From NCBI GenBank assembly GCA_025201805.1, contig MU619266.1, positions 32,215-96,214 of the forward strand: 64,000 nucleotides of DNA, written 5' to 3'. Shown here piece by piece: positions 48,591-59,833 of the stretch. The stretch's first letter is position 1. Every line of letters begins with the position of its first letter. The DNA comes from Parasitella parasitica (Eukaryota > Mucoromycota > Mucoromycetes > Mucorales > Mucoraceae). The notes under the pieces are model-generated. The model was not told the origin of the DNA and ran no database searches. It was given only the letters and a program-made list of their open reading frames with translations. The translations under genes and the position numbers were made by a program.

Positions 48591-50505
48591 TTATCGTACA
48601 GGGAATGATGTACTAATATTATTAGGATTTTCACCATATAGAGTGTTACTATCTATGACCATATTGTTATTGTTGGGTGCGTATATTTGTTGTTGATATT
48701 GCTGCTGCTGCTGCTGTCTGCCGTAGCTAGAATATCGGTTATCTGCTGCTACTGGCAAATTCGGGATATTATGGCTGTCATTTGCTGATTTAGGGGTGAT
48801 TGAATCCAATAAAATGTCCCGTAAACGAAAACACTGACGTTTACGTTTGACAAAGAAAAAGGGCTTCTGCGCCAATGGAGCTGGCCTGCTGAGCTTAAGG
48901 GCTTGCATCACAACATCTACCTCTTCATCAGAGTCCACAAACGGTTCCTCATTTAGCTGAGTTGATGTTGATTTGATACCACTACTATTTGAGCCATTAT
49001 TACCATTTACAGATGCTGATGTCTGTTGGCCCTGTAATCTTTTCAAGTTTTTTATAGATTTTCCTGCAGAAGACACTGCTCCACTGTTATTCAAAGCACT
49101 AGTTGAGGCAGTAGCAGATAATGGAGCTAAAAACAAAAGCTTGATTAGATATGCCCACAAACACACGGACACACATTTACTCTTATTTTTGGTTAGATGC
49201 TCTTTTCCATTGGGTCGACCAATAGACTTTTTCTGATAGGCTTGCAATAACACATCATACGGCTGTGATCTCCCTTCAACTGCACGTTTGGATCCCATCG
49301 AATGGCTTTTACATGTTAGTGATCGTGTGCAAGGCAAGTTATTCTGTCCCTGAATGACACCACACTGCTTATCTAGATCCAATGGCGCTATTCACAACTG
49401 GGTAAGCGAGAGATTGAATTGAGCGTATTCAGGATGTACCTTTTTGTTTGGTGCTTTTCTTTTGCTTTTCTTTCTTTAGTTTTTTCTTGTCAGGTTTTTC
49501 AGCAAGCACTGTGGGAGGTCGCTTTGCAGTCGTAAAAGGTGTATTCAGCTCGTCTAATTGATGGATTATGATAAATTGCACTATTCTGGAGTGTAGAGCC
49601 TAGACTGTATACCTTCCAATGCAGTTGCCTTCTTTTTCACAATTTTTTTCAGATTTCGTCTGACATCGATCTCGTCTTCTTCTTGGTCAGAAAAAAGTTC
49701 TGTCTCCCTCAATTCTCCAATACATGTTTCTATTGACGAAATGAATGTTTCATTTCTGACCCAACCCAATTTCAACTTTACCTGAATGCTCTTTGAATTT
49801 ACTGGGCAGGATTGGTCGTTGACAGTTTTTACATTTGACAACGACGATTTCCTCTTCCAATGGCATGGCGCCAAATATGCTCATATCTTTTGCATCAAAT
49901 CTCGTAGTTATCGGCGACCCGCTCTCGGAAACACTCTCAGCTAAGAAGTTTGATCGGTAAACCGAGCATATTCTCCAAACCAAACCAAACCAAACCCAAC
50001 TACATGGCAACTTACTTTCTGATTCCAGGTGCATGGCATCTTTCATTTGGTGCCAGCTTGAACCAGTCGCATCCCTGAATTCCTTTACATTGGTCTTCTT
50101 TTTTGGCTCGATTGTGTGAATCCCACTCCAACTCTTTTCGTCGTGGAATATCGATAATGTAGCAGGTGTAACGTGCTTGGACCAATTTAGAGAACCTTCC
50201 GATTGAAGCAATGGCTTTGATAAAAGTGTGATATCTAATGCAGGCATCGTATTTGTGTGTATTCATTTTCTTTAACAAAATGGATCCATAATATCGTAGT
50301 GTTTTGTGCTATTATTACCAGATTGCAATCTTTCTATTTTGCTGCCTTTGCTTCGAAGTGCATCCTGCTGCTCCTCGCTCAAAAGATCCACTACAAAATT
50401 CGTAATTGATGACAATCACCTCTCCTGCTTTTCAGAGTCATTATCGACGCTCCACTCACCTCTAGTGTTGCTATACTTTTTGGGGTTTCCGTTTGCTGAA
50501 GCCAT
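48591..50505 (-). CDS. SAGA deubiquitinase-module subunit Sgf73 / ataxin-7 homologue
   Basis: Sgf73 anchors the histone H2B deubiquitinase module to the SAGA coactivator. The gene has about seven exons on the minus strand. Exon 1 begins [15 protein letters not shown] at 50505; the next gives [15 protein letters not shown]; then [17 protein letters not shown] to about 50007. The next exon carries an atypical zinc finger that spans an intron: [19 protein letters not shown], then ETC, giving a C2HC pattern. A Lys-rich linker follows. The diagnostic SCA7 domain then reads [37 protein letters not shown] and VLLQAYQ. The C-terminal part has an acidic strip ([11 protein letters not shown]), a basic strip ([18 protein letters not shown]) and a short Gln run. 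All junctions I checked keep phase. The SCA7 plus zinc-finger pair makes the identification firm. Confidence 0.9.
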
Positions 50506-51499
50506 TATTTTCAAGCAAACCAAAATTGTTCAATATATATATATAACAAAAAAAAAAAAAAAAAAACCAGAATTCTTCTCCTTTCTCTCTTTCTCTATTG
50601 CGTCGTTGTTGACAAAGAAAAGGGTTCAAATCCAATCTATTTTCTACAATTTGAATAGCTGAATCAAAAGTCGTTTACCGCCTTTCGCTCTCCAGTCTAG
50701 TACGGACAAAGGACGGTTTGGTTGGTATGTTAAAGGGGTCACTCTTATAAAGCCTCCTAAATGTGTTGAACGACGTCACTGTTTACTGGCTGTGTGGTAG
50801 TTTTTACAGTGCTCATTCTCAGCATAGATCATTTCGGTCTACATGATTTGTAGGCAGTCAAATATACCCTCGAAAACTCGCTTTACATTAAAGCATGGCA
50901 AGAACAGCTAATCAGCCTTCAGATGCAACTGGGACCATCAAATGTTACAATATTACTTTTGTCATCGTCTGGTACAGAGCAATTGGCGCTTCAAGCAACC
51001 GGTCAGTGCTCCATGTACGGTACATATGTTCTTGTCAATGCAGGCGTGTCGTTAGCATCGAAGGATGCATTGCTTGATGGCAATTCATTCATTCAAGCTG
51101 ACAGAGAAACGTAGACACTTTTATGATTATAAGGCAAATTTTAATTGTTGTGCTTGATTGAATCTGACGACATCTGCTATGATGTATCGCTCTACCTAAA
51201 TGTACGATGGGTCATGTGAAGTCCACAATACCAAAAAAAGAGTCGTACAAGATGAAGCTCCACCATTGACGGTTCACATCTGGGAATACCGAACCCAATC
51301 AGATTAAGTTTAGTGCAATTGCTGTTGTATCAAAAGTCTGAATCCATTTTAGATGTCCAAGTTTTCGCTCTTTCTTTTCAGCTTTTCTTTTTCTCTTGAC
51401 AGTGCATTTTCCACATCTTCTTGTTTTGGCTTCATTTTTTTTTTTACTGTGTAAAAATAGCATTCACCTTATCAAAGCAAGACCGGGAAACTTGTATAC
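50506..51499. promoter_or_regulatory. Divergent intergenic region (Sgf73 / P5B ATPase)
   Basis: About 1 kb between two divergent starts, with A-run and ATATATAT sequence at 50533-50567 next to Sgf73. A 190-base open segment at 50923-51114 has balanced codon composition but no recognised homology. A T run at 51436-51446 lies upstream of the ATPase start. Confidence 0.5.
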
Positions 51500-54400
51500 A
51501 TGAAGCTAAGCAAGATCCTTTGTGGTGCATCCACGTTTGTATTGGGAATTACTGCGATACCCCTGTTTGAAACCCGTAAGTTGAACGAGTGATGATATTT
51601 ACATAGAGAAAAAAAAAAAAAAGAAAAAAAAGCTAATTGATTCATAGCAAACGACTATGATAGATACGGAAAGCAATGCCCGTTATTTGCCCATGATAAT
51701 GTAGTATGCCCTATGATGTGCGTTACCAACCAGAGCCTGTGTCCTGCGTCACTAGCTGCTACATGTCCTCTCGGCTTAACGTTCTGTGGCGATGGTACTT
51801 GTCAGGAATCATGCGCAGGTATTGCTAATGGATGTCAATGTGGTGACGATACAGTTCAATACTTTCCTTGCGCTGCTGGTCAACTCGTCAACATCACTCA
51901 CTTTGATCCTATCAACCAGGTTGTGCAGATCCAAAACACATGTGCTGCCAACGCTAATGTCTCTGCAGCTAGCATTGGCGCTTGGGGCGACTTCAATACG
52001 TCTTTGCTCTGGCTGTCTTGTCCTGTCGTGGAACCCGCATTCACTTACACTGAGCCAATGTGGGTCGCTGTGTGGGCATTGATGGGCGCTGAAGCTGCTA
52101 TTTTGGCGCTGTGGGCAATCTACAAATCACTTCGAGAAGCCAGATATCACCGCGCTGTTTCATCGCATCTCGAGTCTGCTGCGAATGGTTCTGATACCTC
52201 CACCACCAAGTCAACAGCTCATGAACAAGCGATTAGAGTTAATAGTCAGATTGATGAGTCGGAATGCAAAATGGACATGGACAACGAAAAGTCAAAATCC
52301 TCGTACAAAGACGCTAAATCCCAAGACAAGTACAGCAGCTCGACAGTGGAATCAGACTCCCTCAAGGAGTCCGAGAAACTAAAGTTTCGCGGCTTCCTGA
52401 ATGATTACTTTGGCATGTTTGGGTTTGCTTCTTGTGTGGTTACAACGCTATTGTTCTTTGTATTCTTGGGCTGTCTGGTTGGTGATTACTGTAAGTGTCC
52501 GAAAAAATTTTATGGTTTGATTTTGTGCCACTGTCCCGACTTACTAACGGCTATTGTTGTTACACGACAAATAGATGGCACTTTGCCTGGTGGCGAGTTG
52601 GCGGTGTTTTTGTCGGGTGATCTGTCATCCAAGATCTTTACTGCTGTGTGGCATATTGCTGCAGCCTGGTTCTGCGTCATGATGTTTACAAAGAAAACCA
52701 TCCGCAACTACTTTCGAATCGAGTCCTATGCTCACAAGTGCCCCTATGTGCAAGTTGAACGCAAACAAGACGAATTGATCTTTTTAGCTGATGACAGCAA
52801 ATGGATTTCAAAACTCAGAGTCATTGAAGGACGTGTAACCAAGCGATTAGGGTAACGGTATTACATGATAGGGTATCCATTAAACCCGACTAATAATGGC
52901 GTCGCCCAATAGATTGAACATTTTGGTCTCTACGTGTCCTGTAAAACTGACGGAAAACAAGCTCCGTTATTTCGAATACCAATGTATGCGATATGTTTAC
53001 AATGCCGATAAAGCAAGATTCGAACCCTATGAATTTGATCTGGGATCCACCAACAGAAAGCTGCAGGCCTGGTCAGATGGTGTTTCGACCCAAGAGGCAA
53101 AGAACCGAGCTGCTCTTCTTGGCGCTAACGTCATTAAAGTAGACGTTCCTTCGATCCCCGTAGCCATCTTGCAAGAGTATGTCACATTGCAATGCTTGTG
53201 CTATTGAGCAGCCACTAACTCTACTCGACGCTATAGATTTTCTTCCTTCCTGTACCTCTACCAAATGATGTGCATGTGGGTCTGGTACTATTTTCAATAC
53301 TATAAAATGGGTCTCGTGCAAACATGCATCATCCTTTTGGCTGCATTCATCCGTGTCTTTCTGCGTCTTCGAGCGGAGCACCGCATCAGAGAAATGGCAG
53401 AACATGTTACTGATGTTACAGTGTTGCGCGATGGCCATTGGACAACTGCCTCCAGTGCCGATTTGATCCCTGGCGATGTGTTTGAAGTGCAAGAACAAAC
53501 GCTTATTCCTTGTGATGCTGTTGTGCTCTCAGGAACCGTTGTTGTGAATGAATCTTCTCTTACTGGTGAGGCCATGCCTGTGCGTAAGTTCGCCATCGCT
53601 AATGACGACAATGCGTACGAGATGAACGGCTCTGGCAAATCCAATACGCTGTTTGCTGGTACCATTGTGCAACAGACTACTCCGGCGGTTTCTGACTCTG
53701 AGGAAAAGGGCCGTGTGTATGCGTTAACTCTTCGCACTGGCATTGCCTCTGAAAAGGGCATGCTTATTCACAAGATCCTCTTTCCATCTCCTGTCTCCTT
53801 TATCTTTAACGAACATTTAAAGGTGGCTATCTGTATTCTTCTGGTCTGGGGCCTCGTTGCTTTTTGCCTGACGTTGTATTTGATGGGTCGCGGCAACATT
53901 ACCAGCTGGTACTATGGCGTCTTTATCATTTCGGAAATCTTCTCTCCTTTGCTTCCTGCTGCTTTCACCATCAACCAATCTGTCTGCGCTGCTCGTCTTC
54001 GAGGCAAGAAGATTCTTTGTATTGATCTGCCCCGTATCAATCTTGCTGGTAAGGTCCGTATCTTTTGCTTTGATAAAACAGGCACTCTTACTCGCGAGGG
54101 CTTGGAGTTTTATGGCTCTGTTTCTGCGCCTACTGCAGTTATAGGCCCCTTTGGCCACCGTGAAGAGGACTCCCTCAAGATGGAGCCCACTTTAGCCATG
54201 GGCATTGCCACTTGTCATGCAGTCACCAAAGTAAAGGACCAGTTCATTGGCAATCCTGTTGATATAGAGTCATTCAATGCCATGAAATGGGAATTATTAG
54301 AGCCCATGGATGCCACTTATTTGGATAGCTTTGCTGTCCCCTCTGCCACCCCCACTACCGAAAAGAAGCTGGTCCATGTCGTTCGCCGTTTCGAATTTGT

Positions 54401-56149
54401 CCATGCGCGTGCTTCTCAATCTGTCGCTGTGCTTGATCCTGACACTCAACATGTCCACGTCTTCCTCAAGGGTTCTTTTGAAAGAGTAAAATATTTGTCC
54501 CATCCTGATTCTATTCCCGTCGACTATGACCAGCAGGCTGCCAGGTACGCTCAAGAAGGTTGTTACGTCTTGGCTTTGGCTCATCGCGATATTGGTGTGC
54601 TGGGCAAAGATGTCACCATGGACCAGCTCAAGTCCATGTCCCGCGATGAACTTGAGCAAGATTGCTCTTTTGCTGGCTTTGTTCTTTTCCGAAACATGCT
54701 GAAGCACGATACTAAGGACGCGATTGCTGAATTAAAGGGTGGCGACACTCGCGTTGTCATGATTACCGGCGATACTGCTCTGACTGGCATTTACATTGCT
54801 CGGCAATGTGGCATGATCGAACCTCACCAGCGCATTCTTTTGGGCGATCTTGTCAATGAAAATGTTGTGTGGCACGATGTGGAGTCTGGAGATCAGGTGG
54901 ATGTTGATCAAGTCATTGAGCAGGATCCTCGTGTGGAACACGAAAAACGTGTCGAACTTGCCATCACTGGCCGTGCTTTTGAGGCTTTGGTCAAAGAGGA
55001 CAAAATGCGCAAATATCTACTGATGACTCGTGTATTCTCGCGCATGACTCCCAATGATAAAGTAATGTGTGTTCAACTCCATATGGAAAGAGGTGTTACT
55101 GCAATGTGTGGCGACGGTGGCAATGATTGCGGTGCTCTGCGTGCTGCTCATGTCGGCATGGCCTTGTCAGAAGCAGAGGCTTCTATTGTATCTCCCTTCA
55201 GCACAAGCAATCGCTCCATTATGCAATGTGTCGAACTTTTGAAGCAAGGCCGCTCTGCCCTTGCCACTAGTTTTGCCAACTATCGTTTCATGATCCTTTA
55301 TGGTAACGTAATGTCCTGGTGGGAGTTGCTGATGTTTTACTTTAGCGTTATCGCCCCTCAATCACAATGGAGTGAGTATTAGTAGTATAGTTTATTCAGA
55401 TCAAACGCATCTTGTGTATTAACTGCATATATCCTCTAGTCACTATTGACGGCTTCATTACCACTCTCATGACATTGGCCATCACGCAAGCTCAGCCTGC
55501 TAAAACACTGGCTGCCTCTAGACCCACAGCAAAACCATTAGGACCTTATACTATTGCTTCTTTGTGGGGCGTAATTTTCGTTAATTTCTGGTTCATAGTG
55601 GCCAGTGTTGTCTGGCTCTTTCAACAGGATTGGTTTGTCTGTAACGAATTCGACAGTAGCTCGATTGATACGGCCAAATGGTGGTTGATCGGTGACAACT
55701 ACGAAGCTGCTGTGATTACCCTAGTTGCCATCTTCCAATTCTTCAACAGCGCCGCCATCGTCAATTTCGGCTCGGTATTCAGACGTTCATGGTGGAGAAA
55801 CTACATCCTAGTATTTTTTTACTGCTGTTTCTTTGTGCATACGAGTTTCCTGATCTTGGCTGATCCCAATCCTTACAGCTGTATTTTCCGTGTCAACTGC
55901 GGTACCAGCTCTAAATTGGTTGAGCTTGGTTACCCCCAGCCTTACTGGGACATTCCTGAATACAACTCACCTGTAGGGCACAACGTCTTTCCTAAATCGT
56001 TTCGTTGGCAGTTATGGGGCTTTGTCCTTGCAAATTGCTTGATTAATGTGATTTGGGAGCGTGTTGTCTTGTTGTGGTTTGTCAGAGACAGATACATCAA
56101 GAAGAACAAGGAAACCCCAAAGAAGGGCAGAGCTGTCTTTAAGCTTTAG
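51500..56149 (+). CDS. P5B-type ATPase with cysteine-rich N-terminal head
   Basis: About 1434 residues from exons 51500-51575, 51648-52490, 52575-52851, 52913-53176, 53237-55371 and 55440-56149. Catalytic parts are intact: TGE in SSLTGEAMPV, the phosphorylated Asp in FCFDKTGTLT (near residue 766), TGDTALTG, and MCGDGGNDCGALRAAHVG followed by SEAEASIVSPF, which is typical of P5B (ATP13A2/Ypk9) pumps. The membrane-4 motif is SPLLP (near 723) where P5B enzymes usually have PPALP. The N terminus is unusual: a signal-like segment (ILCGASTFVLGITAIP), then about 90 residues rich in Cys (CPMMCV, CPLGLTFCGDGTCQESC, NGCQCGDD), then a membrane span (VAVWALMGAEAAILALWAIY), a charged Ser-rich loop, and two further spans before the A domain. 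P5B relatives export polyamines or metals from endolysosomes. Substrate and location here are unknown. Confidence 0.88.
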
Positions 56150-56253
56150 TCTATCTTGTTTTCTTTATTTATTTTATCATGTACTAATTTGTAATTTCCT
56201 TTATATTCCTTCAAAAAATCTTAGACTATAAATAAAAAAAATCCCATTTGGAC

Positions 56254-56260
<7 letters not shown>

Positions 56261-56328
<68 letters not shown>
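56261..56328. repeat. Homopolymer of 68 T
   Basis: An uninterrupted T run from 56261 to 56328, the longest in the window. It may be the poly-A tail of an inserted retrocopy or short element in reverse orientation, or simple slippage. Its true length is uncertain because such runs assemble poorly. Confidence 0.95.
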
Positions 56329-56330
<2 letters not shown>

Positions 56331-56505
56331 GTGCTAATTGAAACTCAGCATGTCAAGAAGGCGTTTTTTTCATCCAAACTTCAACTTTGAGAGCTCATAC
56401 TCACTTCAATTCAATCAGAAAACTAACCATACGTTGTTATCAAGTTTTTCTGCTTCTTAGCTTTATAATGATACTAGTTTCCCATTTGTAGCATGTGTAG
56501 TTATT

Positions 56506-56732
56506 GCACGCTCCGATTTTTAAAACTACTTTCCTTCAAAAGCTCAGAAAAACGTCGTCAGTCATCTCTTTGCGAGTCTGCAAACTGCAAAAAGTTAACA
56601 AAAGCCGTGCAAATATGGCATCAAAAGTTACCTTGAGCTCTATTGAATTGGTTATTATTATTTTTGCACCGCTTAAAGCTACTTGGTAGTTGTTTCTTTG
56701 CAGCTTTCCTTCTTTTCAGACGTTTTGCGTGC
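56506..56732 (+). repeat. Dispersed repeat, copy A (about 227 bp)
   Basis: It aligns along its whole length, with gaps, to 59374-59606. Shared landmarks in order: CACGCTCCGATTTT, TACTTTCC-like, GTCG, TCATCT, a GCAAATATG block followed by ATCAAAAG, and a 3' end of TTCTT, then CAGACG/CTGACG, then a GCGTGC/GCACTG edge. The ends of this copy, GCACGC and GCGTGC, are exact inverted repeats of each other, as in a miniature inverted-repeat element. No coding capacity. Confidence 0.7.
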
Positions 56733-57059
56733 TTTAAAGTCAGGGTCAGCGCTGGTTTTTCCTTCTTTTACACCTTTCATCAAACACATGATAAAGTTTA
56801 CGTAAAAACTCTGAATCTTTCGATTCATGACAAAGTGACACACGCTTAAATCTGCATTGATTGGTCTTTGCCAATTACTTGATCTAGCATCAAATAGTAT
56901 ACATTTTTACAATACCAACATATCCAAATTTTAATGTAAATGTCTTTTATTTTTTTTTTATCTTTTTTCCATCTTTGTAAAAGAATAAGCTGAACTGAGG
57001 AAAAAAAAAAAGAAAAAAAAGAGAGAAAGGCGTTTATACGACAAACCAAATCAAAGAGT

Positions 57060-57824
57060 TTACTCCTCGTCAGACTCTTCGGCAAGGGTCATGGCGATAC
57101 GATCCAGATCTCTTTGGCCATCTTGGGTGATCTTACGGCCACTACAACAGCGAAAAAAGGTTTAGTATCTTTGAAAATACAAGACTTTTGAAGGTCAAAG
57201 ACTTACCCCTTCTTATCCTTCTCCAAAACACCAATCTTTTCCAAAGATTGGAGGACCTTACGGTTGACGGAACCGGAAGCATTGACATGATGAGAGGGAC
57301 GAGAACCACGGTTAAAAGAGCCACCGTGAACCTTGTTCAAAGCACCAACGCCAACAGATTTGCGGATGTAGATATGACGAGCGACGGAGGCTAATCAATC
57401 AATTTTAGGTCAAAGGTCGAAATGATAATAGTAAAAAAACATACCAGCACGGATGAAGTACCAATCGGGATCATAGGGAGCAAGTTCCTTGAAGGTACCA
57501 GTCTTAACGAGATCGACCCACTTGGGAACTTCGAGCTTACCAGTACGCTTGAGGTAGGCAGCATAAGCCTTAATGAAGGCTATGATGAGCAGACGAGATT
57601 AGTATCACATACAAGCTCGATATTTTTTCCAACAAAAAAAAAAGATGAGCCAAGCCACCAACTCTCCCCTTTCATCAACAGTATCCAATGTTTCCAACAA
57701 CAATATTACGATATCCAATCCAGTATAATTTATAAACATGCATGCGATCTGTTTTCGTGTGCGTCGACGCATTCGAGTCGTTTTTCAGAAAAAGAAAAGA
57801 AGAAAACGGATTTCTTTACAAGCA

Positions 57825-57857
<33 letters not shown>

Positions 57858-58014
57858 AAAAATGGCGAAAAATGTTCAGCTACATCTGATGAATGTGGAT
57901 CCAATTTTGATGGCATGGCTCTTTCTATTGTTTTTCTGCATCTTCTAGTCATAAAAATATAAAGAAAAATATCGTACCGTGAGAGTTAACGTCCTTGACA
58001 GTGATACCAGCCAT
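57060..58014 (-). CDS. RPS19: 40S ribosomal protein eS19
   Basis: Component of the small ribosomal subunit head, needed for 18S rRNA maturation. Exons on the minus strand: 58014-57978, 57579-57445, 57390-57207, 57141-57060, giving 145 residues, the usual size. It starts [12 protein letters not shown] and continues [19 protein letters not shown], with [39 protein letters not shown] and a C terminus [14 protein letters not shown], all closely matching eS19. The first intron (398 nt) is far longer than others in the window and contains a T run of about 28 (57829-57856). A short first coding exon followed by a long intron is common in fungal ribosomal protein genes. No snoRNA boxes could be confirmed in the intron. 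Confidence 0.96.
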
Positions 58015-59833
58015 GATATTTAAATGCACTGAGTTCGAGAAGCAAAAAAAGAGAGGGTTTTTAGGTGTTGCGCATCTCTTGCTTCCTCAAAAATAAAATT
58101 TTTTTTTCCCTTAACGAAAGCGAAAAAGTCACTTTCTCTAGTCACAATAATACCGGTACGGTATGACTTTTTGGATGTAACCGTATAGCTGCTGGCAGGC
58201 ACCGTAGGTACAGTCTTTTTATGGTTTCTGAAAAAAAAAGTTCTAGTAAATGATAAATGTCACGGTGTTTGTGATAATGTATATTAGAGTTTCTGATAAC
58301 AAACCTTCAACTTCTGATAAAAGCTGAGAAGTTTCTGAGAGAGGGACAAGACGTATACAATACAATCACATTTTTAGATTTCTATTTTAGATTAACAATG
58401 CCCAAGAATAGAGAACATCTTGTAATGATATGCGAAATTGCGACGCTCTAGTTATTTTATTTTTGATCAAACAGCCATTGCGCAAGAGCAATCGGTATTT
58501 TTACATGAATGACTACTTGGGTTCTTTATCCCATTTTTCAATACAATGGAAATTCTTTACCAACACTATCGACATATACTTCAGATACCTGAAACTGAAC
58601 AATCACCAGCGGGCCACAAAACTTGAAAGCAAGAACTTTAGCTTTTTGTGCCATTTTTTGACTGATTTTCATAATCAAAAGTGCCCTGAAATTGCCAGAA
58701 ATAGTATCCATTGGGAAAAACTATATCATATATGAGTTTGGTGCAATTTGAGCATGATTTTTTTTTCGATGCAAAATCATGGATTTTTTCGATTTTTTCC
58801 TTGTATCCACACATCCAAAATCATCAATTATGCATTGTCCTCGATTTTGACCTCAAAAATGCAACTTTTTACTATGTCATATATTAGAGGAAAATGATCG
58901 CAAAAGACCATTCCTTGATCTGAAAGACTAAAAATGCGCTCTGATTAAGCAAAATATTGACGTTTCCCTCTTAATATGTTTTGAAGGGTTCTCAACAGAA
59001 TTCCTTCCATAGGCATACGGGGATTATGAAAATAACACCATCGTGTAGCCTGCCCAAATATACAGCTATTATCATAGACTGACAGCCGTGGTATGCATAG
59101 TATCGGAGGACGATATCTTGTCTCAAAGGAGTAATTTTGATTTTGCTTTGTCCAAATGGAGATTCTGAAAGAATTTTCTCTTCCTAATTTTGGACACGCT
59201 TAATCTCCGCTACCAAAGAAAAATGCTTGTTTTTTTGAAGAAAGCAATTAGCTTTGAGAAACCAAAGCTTACCCAGTTCAAAAAAAAAACAATTGCAAAC
59301 TAGTTTATTTAAATAGTGTGCCTCTTAATTTTTTAATGGTAGCACTTACATGTCTGTACCTGGCCTGACGATCTCACGCTCCGATTTTGAAAAATACTTT
59401 TCCGAAAAAAAAGTTGGAAAAGTCGCTACATTCATCTGATGTCAGCTTAAAAAGTACGTAAAATCGCTCTAAGCTATGCAAATATGTAATCAAAAGATGT
59501 TTTCTAGTATAATGCATTATTTTAAATTACTTGTTTTTGTGTTTGAGATTGCTAAATATTGTTTTCTTACAGTTAATTTCTTCTTTTTTCTGACGATAAC
59601 GCACTGAAAAAAAAAAAAAAAAAAAAAAAAGCAGGCACCCAAGATCTACGCATTTTTGAACCATTCCAATATTACCGTATAGAGAGAACGCAGTAGAAAA
59701 ACGAATTCACACTTAAAAACCTGAAACTTGAGGATGACCGACGTTAAAATAGGTTCGCAATATTCCTAATACGAAACTTTTTGATGACTCTTTATCTTTA
59801 TTCTGTCATTGCCAAGAGTGATGTGGTCAATTA
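58015..59833. other. Intergenic region of 1.8 kb with dispersed repeat
   Basis: Promoter side of eS19 and 3' flank of AIP1. It contains repeat copy B (59374-59606) and an A run of 24 right after it (59607-59630). Several T-rich and GATTTT-rich strings (58750-58800) occur. A 100-codon frame at 58430-58735 shows no family resemblance, and I do not call it a gene. Confidence 0.5.
59374..59606 (+). repeat. Dispersed repeat, copy B (about 233 bp)
   Basis: Second copy of the element at 56506-56732, in the same orientation and with matching ends. It is more diverged and has lost clear terminal inverted repeats, and it is followed at once by 24 A. The A tail could point to a short retroposed element rather than a DNA transposon. 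Two copies are too few to decide. Confidence 0.68.

Larger units (their letters stand above)
56150..57059. other. Intergenic region with poly-T tract and dispersed repeat
   Basis: Convergent 3' flanks of the P5B ATPase and eS19 genes. AATAAA occurs just after the ATPase end (56230-56235). The region holds a 68-base T run and repeat copy A, both listed separately. No coding sequence was seen. Confidence 0.55.

Noticed and set aside
57580..57977. C/D-box snoRNA in the eS19 intron
   Set aside because: A TGATGA-like string exists, but I could not pair it with a correctly placed D box on the transcribed strand.
58430..58735. 100-codon open frame as a gene
   Set aside because: Composition is like neighbouring AT-rich spacer, no family resemblance, no splice partners, and it sits among repeats.
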